Shown here: positions 9,313-17,200 of the stretch, in pieces
Numbering within the stretch: position 1 is the first letter of the stretch
Layout: each line of letters opens with the position of its first letter
DNA from: Poindextera sp036494815
GTDB taxonomy: Bacteria > Pseudomonadota > Alphaproteobacteria > Caulobacterales > Caulobacteraceae
NCBI GenBank assembly: GCA_036494815.1
Contig: DASXNV010000033.1
Coordinates: forward strand, 62,001 to 126,000
DNA: 64,000 bases
Reading direction: 5' to 3'
The notes under the pieces: generated by a model
Database searches by the model: none
The model's input: the letters and a program-made list of their open reading frames with translations, nothing else
What the model was told of the DNA's origin: nothing
Translations under genes and position numbers: made by a program

Positions 9313-9342
9313 TTGACACAGAAGCCCTCCATTTCGTATTTA
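9313..9342 (+). promoter_or_regulatory. Putative promoter of the ArsR-SRPBCC operon
   Basis: A TTGACA hexamer at 9313-9318 is followed after 17-18 bp by a TATTTA-like -10 (about 9337-9342). The GTG start of the ArsR gene is 27 bp downstream of that box. The -35 is a perfect consensus match. The -10 lies inside the palindrome annotated next, which fits repression by the encoded regulator. Confidence 0.6.
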
Positions 9343-9358
9343 ACATACTAGTTAAATA
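9337..9358. promoter_or_regulatory. Palindromic operator, probable ArsR-family self-repression site
   Basis: Perfect 8-bp inverted repeat TATTTAAC / GTTAAATA separated by 6 bp (ATACTA). It covers the -10 region and sits 11 bp before the start codon of an ArsR-type repressor. The AT-rich dyad stands out in GC-rich surroundings. Autoregulation is inferred from position. Confidence 0.6.
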
Positions 9359-9368
9359 GAGAGGCTCC

Positions 9369-9725
9369 GTGCTCCAGACAGTTGATCTCGACGCCACCTT
9401 CTCGGCCCTGGCCGATCCGACGCGCCGGGCGATCCTGGCGCGGTTGGCGAGCGGGGAGGCGACGGTGCTGGAGCTGGCCGAGCCGTTCGCAATCAGCCTG
9501 CCCGCGATCTCGCGGCACCTGAAGGTGCTGGAAGGCGCCGGCCTGATCAGCCGCGGCCGCGACGCTCAGCGCCGGCCCTGCCGGCTGGAGACGGCGCCGC
9601 TGAAGGCCGCGTCGGCCTGGGCCGAACACACCCGCGAGGCCTGGGAGGCCCGCTTCGACCGTCTCGATGCGTTCCTGCGCACGCTGCAGGCGCCAACCTC
9701 GGAGAAGACCGATGACCATGACTGA
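9369..9725 (+). CDS. ArsR-family winged-helix repressor
   Basis: 118 aa with GTG start. The whole protein is a winged helix: FSALADPTRRAILARLASGEATVLELAEPFAISLPAISRHLKVLEGAGLISRGRDAQRRPCRL. It belongs to the subgroup found in pairs with SRPBCC/AHSA1 proteins. It lacks the Cys-rich metal site (CxC) of arsenic sensors, so it is unlikely to sense arsenite. Its 3' end overlaps the next gene by 14 bp, which couples their translation. A palindrome sits just upstream. Confidence 0.9.
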   Translation: MLQTVDLDATFSALADPTRRAILARLASGEATVLELAEPFAISLPAISRHLKVLEGAGLISRGRDAQRRPCRLETAPLKAASAWAEHTREAWEARFDRLDAFLRTLQAPTSEKTDDHD

Positions 9726-10203
9726 CGCCGCCGCCCGCGACACCTGGGCCTTGGACCGCGAGATCGTGCTGTCGCGTGTGCTGGATGCCCCGCGCGAGCT
9801 GGTGTTCAAGGCCTGGAGCGACCCCAAGCTGGTGGTGCAATGGTTCGGCCCGGGAGGGTGGGAGACCGAGACGCACGAGATCGACATTCGCGTCGGCGGC
9901 CGCTGGCGGTTCGACTACCTCGCGCCGGCGGGGACGCGCTATACCAACCGCATGCAGTTCCTGAAGATCGAGGCGCCGCGTCTCCTGGAATTCGACCACG
10001 GCTCGGACCAGGACGCCGACCCGGGCCGGTTCCGGGTGATCATCACCTTCGATGAGCAGTCGGACGGCAAAACTGTGGTGACCATGCGCCAGCTGCACCC
10101 GACCAAGGCCCAACGCGACGCCACGGTCGGCTTCGGCGCCGTCGCCATCGGCTACACGACGCTCGACAAGCTGGAAGCGTTCCTGACGAAAGCGGCCGGC
10201 TAG
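9712..10203 (+). CDS. SRPBCC / AHSA1-like domain protein
   Basis: 163 aa from the ATG at 9712, which overlaps the ArsR stop; a second ATG two codons later is possible. Hallmarks of the activator of Hsp90 ATPase homologue 1-like family are visible: IVLSRVLDAPRELVFKAWSDPKLVVQWFGPGGW, the GGRWRFDY strand, and the C-terminal helix GYTTLDKLEAFLTK. The fold forms a hydrophobic cavity for lipids or small aromatics. It is commonly co-transcribed with an ArsR repressor, as here. The ligand is unknown. Confidence 0.88.
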   Translation: MTMTDAAARDTWALDREIVLSRVLDAPRELVFKAWSDPKLVVQWFGPGGWETETHEIDIRVGGRWRFDYLAPAGTRYTNRMQFLKIEAPRLLEFDHGSDQDADPGRFRVIITFDEQSDGKTVVTMRQLHPTKAQRDATVGFGAVAIGYTTLDKLEAFLTKAAG

Positions 10204-10450
10204 GACTACGCCTAGTGAAAGTCTCGGGTCTTCTGCCGTATGGACGCGATGCGCCGATCAGGAATGGAGACGTCTACGGCCGTTGGACCCCTGAACGGTC
10301 CATCGCCATAACTTGCACTAGCTGGAACAAGCTCAGCAGGCCTAACCTTCTCCAGTCATCCCGCAGGGCGCGTCGAGACGGGGATTTTTGTCTAGGTTTC
10401 TTAGACGCTTGCGAGCTCGATGATGGGGTGGCCCACGAAGGCGGGTCTGA

Positions 10451-10463
10451 GAAACCTAAACAG
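10451..10463. repeat. Left copy of a 13-bp inverted repeat (GAAACCTAAACAG)
   Basis: The same 13 bases occur in reverse complement at 12940-12952, so the pair brackets the aldehyde dehydrogenase and LysR genes. A related TAGGTTTCTTAG is at 10394-10405. The 262-bp stretch 10204-10465 around this copy holds no other recognisable gene. Confidence 0.5.
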
Positions 10464-10465
10464 CT

Positions 10466-11881
10466 TCAAACCAAGATGGCTTTGGGTTCGAGATGGGCCT
10501 CCAGGCCAAACACGCCTCGTTCCCGACCCAAGCCGGACTGCTTGAACCCGCCGAACGGAGCCTGGGGTTCATGCGGGGCGCCGTTGATCACCACCCGCCC
10601 GGCCTCAAGTTGCGACGCTACCCGGCGCGCCCGCGCCGGATCGGAGGACAGTACATAGGACTGCAATCCGTAAGTGGTGTCGTTAGCAATCGTGATCGCC
10701 TCGCCCTCGGTCGCATAGCCGATCACGCTGAGCACCGGGCCAAAGATCTCCTCGCGGGCGATGCGCATGGCGTTGGTCACGCCCACGAAGACTGTGGGGC
10801 GCACGAACCACCCATGGTCAAGTCCTTCGGGCCGGCCCTCGCCGCCGACCAGGACGGTGGCGCCTTCCTCCTGTCCGAGCTTCAGATAGGACTGCACCCG
10901 GTCCCACTGCTTGCGGCTCACCATCGGGCCGACCGACACCTCAGGGTCGTTCGGGTCGCCGACCCGCACCGCCTCGACCTCGGTCTTCAGGCGCGCCAAG
11001 ACCTCGTCCATCCGGCTTTCGGGGACCAGGATGCGGGTCCCGGCGACGCAGGCTTGGCCGCTGTTCATGAAGCCCGCCGCCACGACGATGGGGATCGCTC
11101 GGTTCAGATCGGCGTCGTCGAGGATGATCTGCGGGCCCTTGCCGCCCAGCTCCAGCGTCACCCGTTTCATTGTCTCGGCGGCGGACCGCAGGATCGACTT
11201 GCCGACCGCCGTGGAGCCCGTGAAGGTCACCTTGGCCACGTCAGGATTACTGGCGAATTCGTCGCCGACCACGTCGCCGCGCCCGGTCACGATGTTGAAC
11301 AGACCGGCGGGCGCACCGGCCGCATGGAGCGCCTCGGTGATGATCTGGGTCTGGATGGCGCTCATCTCGCTGGGCTTGATCACCACGGTGCAGCCGGACG
11401 CGATGGCGGTGGCCATCTTGCCGCAGATAAAGCTGGCGTTGCTGTTCCACGGGGTGATGGCGGCGACCACGCCCAGCGGCGTCATGCGGACCTCGGCCCG
11501 GCCGATCGTGCGGTCGAAGTCATAAGCCTCCAGGGTTTCGGCGGCCTCCAGGAAGGCGCCGGCGGCCATTCGCGCCATCCATTCGACGCGACCCGACGGC
11601 GCGCCATACTCCTCCACAATGGCCGCGACCTGGTCATCGAACCGGGCCTCGACCGCGTCGTGGAGCCGGCGCAGAAGGGCGATACGCTCGGCCTTGGTTG
11701 TCCGCGACCATGCCGGAAGCGCCCGCCTGGCGGCGGCGATGGCGGCGCGGGCGTCGTCGATATCCCCCAGCCGCACGGTCCCAATGATGGCCTCGGTCGA
11801 CGGATTGAACAGGTCGAACCGCTCCGTCCCGTGCGGCGTGACGAAGGCGCCGTCGATATAGACTTGGTTGATGTCGCGCAT
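10466..11881 (-). CDS. NAD(P)-dependent aldehyde dehydrogenase
   Basis: 471 aa. The ATG at 11881 is preceded by GAGGAGAG at good spacing, so the long open frame further upstream is not coding. Family signatures: ITPWNSNASFICGK, VVIKPSEMSAIQ, FTGSTAVGKSIL, the general-base Glu in VTLELGGKGPQ, and catalytic Cys278 in NSGQACVAGTR, then EEIFGPVLSVI and the C-terminal PFGGFKQSGLGRERG. It oxidises an aldehyde to a carboxylic acid. It is divergent from the LysR gene across 90 bp, the usual arrangement of a LysR regulator and its target. Substrate unknown. Confidence 0.92.
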   Translation of the reverse strand: MRDINQVYIDGAFVTPHGTERFDLFNPSTEAIIGTVRLGDIDDARAAIAAARRALPAWSRTTKAERIALLRRLHDAVEARFDDQVAAIVEEYGAPSGRVEWMARMAAGAFLEAAETLEAYDFDRTIGRAEVRMTPLGVVAAITPWNSNASFICGKMATAIASGCTVVIKPSEMSAIQTQIITEALHAAGAPAGLFNIVTGRGDVVGDEFASNPDVAKVTFTGSTAVGKSILRSAAETMKRVTLELGGKGPQIILDDADLNRAIPIVVAAGFMNSGQACVAGTRILVPESRMDEVLARLKTEVEAVRVGDPNDPEVSVGPMVSRKQWDRVQSYLKLGQEEGATVLVGGEGRPEGLDHGWFVRPTVFVGVTNAMRIAREEIFGPVLSVIGYATEGEAITIANDTTYGLQSYVLSSDPARARRVASQLEAGRVVINGAPHEPQAPFGGFKQSGLGRERGVFGLEAHLEPKAILV

Positions 11882-11971
11882 GATCGCTCTCCTCTTGCGA
11901 GGGATGTAGCCGCCGGCCATTGCTTGTATAAGGCGCGCGAAGCGGCACGCACTGTCCTGGAAAGTCATGCA

Positions 11972-12865
11972 ATGAACCGCAGCGGACTCATCGAGCTCGA
12001 GGCTGTCATCGCCGTCGCCCGTCGGGGCGGGTTTCGCGCCGCCGCACGCGACCTCGGCATGTCGTCGTCGGCGCTGAGCCACGCGGTGGCGGGCCTCGAA
12101 GCTAGGCTGGGCGTGCGGCTGTTCGACCGCACGACCCGCAGCGTCGCGCTGTCGGCCGCCGGGGAACAGTTCATCGCCCAGGTCGCGCCGGCGCTGGCCC
12201 AAATCCACACCGCCATCGAAGACGTGGACCAGCACCGCGACCGGCCGTCCGGCACGCTTCGCGTGAACACCTCGCTGGGCGCTGCCCGGATGATCCTGTC
12301 GCCGCTGATCCTGGAGTATCTTCGCCGTTACCCTGAGATGAAGGTCGAACTGGTCACCGACAACCGGCTGATCGACTTGGTCGAGCAGGGCTTCGACGCG
12401 GGCTTTCGCCTGCAGGAAGCCCTGCCGGGTGACATGATCGCAATCCCTTTCAGTCACTGCATCCGTTCGATCGTCGTGGGAGCGCCGAGTTATTTCGAAG
12501 GGCGTGAGCGGCCGAAGGTCCCCAGCGACCTCGCGCAGCACGTCTGCATCCGGATGCGCATGGCCTCGGGGTCGGTCTACCACTGGGAATTCGAGAAGCG
12601 CGGCGAGGCCGTGGAGATCGATGTCCCCGGTACCCTAACTCTTGACGAAATGAGCCTGATGCATGAGGCGGCGCTGGCCGGCGCTGGCCTGCTGCTGATC
12701 ACCGAGCAATCGGTGGCGTCCGACCTCGCGGCCGGACGGTTGATCCAGGTGCTCGACGATTGGACTCCAGCCTACCCGGGCCTTAGCCTCTACTATCCCG
12801 GGCGGCGGCACGCCCCTGCCAAGCTCCGCGCCTTCATCGACCTGGTTCGCGAAAGGGCGACATGA
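11972..12865 (+). CDS. LysR-family transcriptional regulator
   Basis: 297 aa. The ATG at 11972 opens the standard LysR N-terminus (SGLIELEAVIAVARRGGFRAAARDLGMSSSALSHAVAGLEARLGVRLFDRTTRSVALSAAGEQF). The effector-binding domain follows (GTLRVNTSLGAARMILSPLILEYLRRYPEMKVELV ... VEQGFDAGFR). It probably activates or represses the divergently transcribed aldehyde dehydrogenase; the 90-bp shared intergenic region would hold its binding site. The inducer is unknown. Confidence 0.92.
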   Translation: MNRSGLIELEAVIAVARRGGFRAAARDLGMSSSALSHAVAGLEARLGVRLFDRTTRSVALSAAGEQFIAQVAPALAQIHTAIEDVDQHRDRPSGTLRVNTSLGAARMILSPLILEYLRRYPEMKVELVTDNRLIDLVEQGFDAGFRLQEALPGDMIAIPFSHCIRSIVVGAPSYFEGRERPKVPSDLAQHVCIRMRMASGSVYHWEFEKRGEAVEIDVPGTLTLDEMSLMHEAALAGAGLLLITEQSVASDLAAGRLIQVLDDWTPAYPGLSLYYPGRRHAPAKLRAFIDLVRERAT

Positions 12866-12939
12866 TTGCGGCGCTCATATCGTAAATCGCGTCGCCAGCC
12901 TTGAATGTCGCGTTTCTGCCCGAACCTAAGGGCCCGCTT

Positions 12940-12952
12940 CTGTTTAGGTTTC
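12940..12952. repeat. Right copy of a 13-bp inverted repeat (CTGTTTAGGTTTC)
   Basis: Exact reverse complement of 10451-10463. One further base pair (10450/12953) also matches. It lies 75 bp after the LysR stop codon. Confidence 0.5.
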
Positions 12953-13436
12953 TTGAATGGCGCATCTTCGCTCGCGCAGGGGTGGGGGACAGAGACTCGC
13001 CAAATCCGGTCAACTGCAAGATAGGCCAAGCGCATAGGCAGTCTCCAGACAACAGACATCTCAGGCGAGGATTTTTGACCCACAGCGGCCGTTCGCAATG
13101 AAGGCTTGCAGCTCCGAAACCCCGCAACCGGCGAATGGCGGCTTGAAGGACACCGAACGCTACGGAGCCGATCTTGACGTGGTTGTCGCATCCAAATTCC
13201 TATAGCAGTGATGCGGACGCGACCAAGCCTGACCTTATCTTCCCTTAGAGGGGGGGTCGACTTTCACTTGGGTATTCGCAATAGTCTCGGCGGTGAATCC
13301 GTTCAGAGCCGCCGGTCGCTGACCACAGTAAAGCTTGTTGAGTAATACCAAACGACTGACATTGCGGCTTGTGCGCGAGTCCTAAGTCAGGGACGGCGGA
13401 TGCGGGTTCTCCGCGAAACAGGCGTTTTGATAAAGC

Positions 13437-13442
13437 TATACT
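13437..13442 (+). promoter_or_regulatory. Candidate -10 box (TATACT) for the giant operon
   Basis: TATACT lies 48 bp upstream of the first start codon. No good -35 hexamer is seen at 16-18 bp, so this is a weak call. A GGAGAGG ribosome binding site at 13469-13475 precedes the ATG at 13490. Confidence 0.3.
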
Positions 13443-13489
13443 GAAGATACGGTTTTAACCGAACGCCATGGAGAGGCTGAAGTCCAGTC

Positions 13490-16400
13490 ATGGCCGCACC
13501 TCCAGGGGCTCCTATCCGCGCCGTTGCGACCCCTCGCCTGGACCCAGGCGCCGTGGGCGTTCATATCGCCTGGAGCGGCCCGGAGCTGACCCCGCTCGCC
13601 GTCGGCGGTTACGAAGTTCGCCGGCGTCTCCACCGCGAGTTCAAGACCACCACGACGTGCGCGAGCTTCGACGCCGCCCGCCTGGCCCTGCTGGCCCAAA
13701 CGGGCGTGTTGCCCGACGAGCTTGGCGTCATGCTGCTGCACACGTGGCGGCCAGGCCAAACCGCAATCGCCCCTTCCGCGGCGGAGAATTTCCCGTTCAG
13801 CGTCTTCACCCAGGAATTGGCCGCCGCAACCAATCAGGTTTCGGTCAATTGCACCGCCCGCTCGGCCTTCGCCATCGCAATCAGTGGCGGCAAATCCACC
13901 GGTATTGAGCTCGTTCCGGCCACGGGCGTCGTGCTGACCGGCCAGGCGATCGACACAGTCGTCATCTACGCGAGCTTGCCTACCGCATTACGCATCTGCG
14001 CCATAAAGCCAGCGGCGCCGGACGAGGACGCCGCCTCATGGAGCACGGCCGAGGTTCTTGTGTCCGGCCTGACCCTGCCGCTGCGAGAGTGCGACCCGTC
14101 TCTGACCGACCCGGCGCAGGAACTGGCCAAGGCCCGGCAACGCCTGCTCAGCAACGAGACCTTCACGCTGGACGAGGCGAACCATCTCTCCGCCGCGCTT
14201 CGCCGCGGGGCCGCCAGTCCAGTCGGGCGGCCTTGCGATCGGGTGCTGCTTGACCGCACCGACATCACCGTGGCCTATCAGGAGACGGTGTTTTCCGATC
14301 GTATCGCCTTGGCGACCCTCGACCCCCGGCTGCGGCGGGTGCTGGGCTTCGGCTTTGCAGACATCACAGCTATCGTCGGCGAGACCTATGACTACCGGGT
14401 GTCGGGTCTGTTCCCCGCCGCTGACCTGGAAGACGCGGTCTACGACCTGCACCAAATCGCCTCCGGCGCAGCGCTGCCCGCCACCTTCCGCATCGGTGAT
14501 GTCACGATCAGGCTGGGCGCCCCGACCGACGTCATCCTCGACCCGTCGTCCGACGCCTCAGGACTCACGGCCAGGTCGCGTCGCGGCATCGCTCTGGCGC
14601 CAGGCGATTCTTTGGGCGGCTTTGTTTCATGGTGGCCGGAAGGCCTGTCCTGCGTCATCGACCTTCCGCGGCCGTTGGAGAGCCTTGTGCTCGAACTGCC
14701 CGCAACGCACAGCCTGTCCTTCGCGGGGTGTTTGGGTGCGGGGGAGCCGGGCCCGTTCTCGGCCGCGCCCCCTGGCCCCTCAGCGGTGCTCACCTTCTCA
14801 AGCCCGATCAACCAGGTGCGGCTCAAGGGCGCGGGCACGCTGTACGCCCTGCGATTGCCGGCCCTGGTCAGCGGCCTTACCGAGCTCAGCCAGATCTGCA
14901 GCGCCGTCCAGTTGGCGGCGATCCCGGCGCCGGCGCCGCCCGTGACAGTCTCCGCCGTCGGGCTGCAGACGCCGCCGGCGATCATCACCGACGCGATCGA
15001 CGAGCAGACCCCCGTGGCGGCGAGGCTCCAGCCAGGTTTTCGCGTGCTTTGGGAGCCGGCGCTCTTGAGCGCGAGCCCTGGCTGGCCCGACGATCTCGGC
15101 GCCGACCCGCCGCTCGAGGCCCTCGCTTTCGTGATCGAGCACAGGCGGGTCTATGACGACACCACCGCTGACCCATGGGAGCCGATCCAGCCTGGCGACA
15201 ATCTCACCTTCGGGTCCTGGCCAGCCAGCCAGGGGCCGCCGAGCATGGGTTACGGGGGCGATGTCGGCGCCGCGTTTCCATTGCGCCGCCAGCGCGTCGC
15301 CGGATCGGCCGTGGTCATGGCGGTCACGGACCTGCTCAGTGACGTCGCCACCACCGATGACCCGCCGCGGGCTGCGGCGCCGCTGGGATCGTCGCATCAG
15401 TACCGCATCCAGGCCATGGATGTCGTTGGCCGGGTCAGCGACACCTGGACGGAATCGGCGGTCGTACGGCTGGAGAAACACATTCCGCCGCCGCTTCCGG
15501 TGGGACCGCAGCCAGAGCCGGAACTGACGGGCGACCCACCGCGCCTGTCCGCCCCCCTTGGCGCGCGGGCGCGCACCATCCTGGCCAGCGACCCCGACAT
15601 CAGCCCCGCCGACGCCACCCTGCTGGGGACGCATCAATCCGCCGTCGTGCTGGAGTGGGGCTGGCGGCCGAGCGAGCGAGATCTGGACCCGACAACCCAG
15701 GAGTTCCGCGTTTACGCTCAAAGCCGCGCGCCGACGGTGGCGCCTGGTGTGATAACCTCAGTCTCGCCGGGGGTCGGTCAGTGGGTGCTCGACTACGCGA
15801 CCGACCGCGAGCTCATCGCCGACGAGTGCGCCGGCCAGTGGCTGGCCGTAGGCGATCAGGCGTTTCGGATCGTGACCCACACCGCTGGCGCCAACCCTCA
15901 GGTGACGGTGGCGGCCAGCCTGGTCAATCCCGCGACAGCCCCGCTCACGGGATCGGCCGTGTTCGGCCGGCCGCTGAACGCCACGCACCAGAGACCGGCC
16001 ACCTGGGACTCCCGGGTCGCCGTCGTGCCGCTGACCAGCGCCGACAGCTACAGCTATGTCCTGTATGATCTGCTGTCGGTCAGCGCCACCTCGCGCACAG
16101 ACGAGGCCTGGGTGGGCGTCTCCGCAGCCGACGGCGAAGCCTACATCGCCGATGAAATCTCCGTCGATCAGCCCAATGGCGGGCGGCCGGGCAATGAGAG
16201 CAGCATCGCCAGCGTCACGACCTTCGCCCGCTACCGCGGCCGGCCGCAGTTCGCGATGCCGCCGCCCCTGGGCGACATCCCCGAGATCGTCACCGACGAG
16301 CCGACCGGGCGGAGCCTGTCGGTGAGCTTCGACGGCTCGGCGCTGCTGGGCGGCGCCATCGAATCGGGCGCGTCCGTCGCGCTCGAACGCTGTCCGCTCG

Positions 16401-17200
16401 ACGCCGTCCTCGCCATCACCGCGCTGGACGGCGGTGACGTCATCATGCGCCGGGCCGAGGGTACGCATCAGGTGGTGGTGTTCGCCAATCCCGGCGACGA
16501 GACCGCCGTCCGGACGGCGCTTTCGTCTGATCACCCCGAGCGCATCGCCTCGCGCTACGCCCTCTATCTGGCGGGGCATTTCGATCAACCCGGCGAGTTG
16601 TTCGCCCGGGTCGACGGTGTCTTGCGCGCGGCGGGCGGCCTGATCGACAGGACGCCGCCCAAACCTGGACGCTACTTCTATCGGATCCGCCTGGCCGACG
16701 CCTCCGGTGTCGCGATCAGCGATGGCGGGGCCATCCTGCCCATGGTGGTGCGCGTGCCCTCGACGATGCCCATGCCCGCGCCCTTGCGGCGCAGCGCGGC
16801 TGTCGGCGCAGGGACGCTCAGAGTTGCCATCGCTCTCGATCCCGACCCCGAGCTTGCGTGGGCGTTGCTGTTCTGCCGGGTCGGCGACTATGCGAGCGCG
16901 CCGCCCGATCCGGCGAACGCCCAGCTGTTGCGGGTTCCCAACCGGCGCGACCTTTACCCGGGCGCCGGGGTGCGCCTGAGGCTCGCCGACGGCGTTGTCC
17001 TGGCGCCGGCCACCGCCAGCGTCGCCGTAGCGGACGTCGACCCGGATGGGCGGCTGGCGCTGTCGCTGACCGCGCCCTTGCCGGATGTGTCGCCGGGCCA
17101 GCTCCAACAGATTCAATACTGGTGCTTTGGCCTGTCTCGGGACGGCGTGCCATCGCGACCGCTGGGCCCCTATACCCTGACCGGGGGGGCGAGCGCATGA
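13490..17200 (+). CDS. Giant protein 1 of a three-gene operon, FN3-like beta-sandwich scaffold, function unknown
   Basis: 1236 aa with no signal peptide or membrane helix, so either cytoplasmic or exported by a non-Sec route. Several segments look like fibronectin III/immunoglobulin-type strands: GVHIAWSGPELTPLAVGGYEVRRR near the start, AVVLEWGWRPSERDLDPTTQEFRVYAQSR at about 725-755, and GRYFYRIRLADASG near 1065. Between them are Pro- and Gly-rich linkers (HIPPPLPVGPQPEPEL). No catalytic motif was recognised. The ATG is preceded by GGAGAGG. Its stop overlaps the next ATG (ATGA). The modular pattern suggests a large binding or structural component working with the PLD-like and beta-rich proteins that follow. 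I cannot name a characterised homologue. Confidence 0.85.
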   Translation: MAAPPGAPIRAVATPRLDPGAVGVHIAWSGPELTPLAVGGYEVRRRLHREFKTTTTCASFDAARLALLAQTGVLPDELGVMLLHTWRPGQTAIAPSAAENFPFSVFTQELAAATNQVSVNCTARSAFAIAISGGKSTGIELVPATGVVLTGQAIDTVVIYASLPTALRICAIKPAAPDEDAASWSTAEVLVSGLTLPLRECDPSLTDPAQELAKARQRLLSNETFTLDEANHLSAALRRGAASPVGRPCDRVLLDRTDITVAYQETVFSDRIALATLDPRLRRVLGFGFADITAIVGETYDYRVSGLFPAADLEDAVYDLHQIASGAALPATFRIGDVTIRLGAPTDVILDPSSDASGLTARSRRGIALAPGDSLGGFVSWWPEGLSCVIDLPRPLESLVLELPATHSLSFAGCLGAGEPGPFSAAPPGPSAVLTFSSPINQVRLKGAGTLYALRLPALVSGLTELSQICSAVQLAAIPAPAPPVTVSAVGLQTPPAIITDAIDEQTPVAARLQPGFRVLWEPALLSASPGWPDDLGADPPLEALAFVIEHRRVYDDTTADPWEPIQPGDNLTFGSWPASQGPPSMGYGGDVGAAFPLRRQRVAGSAVVMAVTDLLSDVATTDDPPRAAAPLGSSHQYRIQAMDVVGRVSDTWTESAVVRLEKHIPPPLPVGPQPEPELTGDPPRLSAPLGARARTILASDPDISPADATLLGTHQSAVVLEWGWRPSERDLDPTTQEFRVYAQSRAPTVAPGVITSVSPGVGQWVLDYATDRELIADECAGQWLAVGDQAFRIVTHTAGANPQVTVAASLVNPATAPLTGSAVFGRPLNATHQRPATWDSRVAVVPLTSADSYSYVLYDLLSVSATSRTDEAWVGVSAADGEAYIADEISVDQPNGGRPGNESSIASVTTFARYRGRPQFAMPPPLGDIPEIVTDEPTGRSLSVSFDGSALLGGAIESGASVALERCPLDAVLAITALDGGDVIMRRAEGTHQVVVFANPGDETAVRTALSSDHPERIASRYALYLAGHFDQPGELFARVDGVLRAAGGLIDRTPPKPGRYFYRIRLADASGVAISDGGAILPMVVRVPSTMPMPAPLRRSAAVGAGTLRVAIALDPDPELAWALLFCRVGDYASAPPDPANAQLLRVPNRRDLYPGAGVRLRLADGVVLAPATASVAVADVDPDGRLALSLTAPLPDVSPGQLQQIQYWCFGLSRDGVPSRPLGPYTLTGGASA

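Larger units (their letters stand above)
12866..13489. other. 624-bp non-coding region upstream of the giant operon
   Basis: No open frame here looks like a gene. It contains the right copy of the 13-bp inverted repeat (12940-12952), an AT-richer tract near 13320-13450, and a candidate promoter ending at 13442. It is the longest gap before a same-direction operon in this part of the window and probably holds the control region for the 12.8-kb operon. Confidence 0.5.

Noticed and set aside
10493..11971. Long N-terminal extension of the LysR frame, antisense to the aldehyde dehydrogenase
   Set aside because: The LysR domain starts cleanly at 11972, and the aldehyde dehydrogenase occupies the other strand.
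12866..13489. Search for a tRNA, riboswitch or CRISPR array in the long gap before the giant operon
   Set aside because: No cloverleaf, conserved aptamer core or regular spaced repeat was seen.
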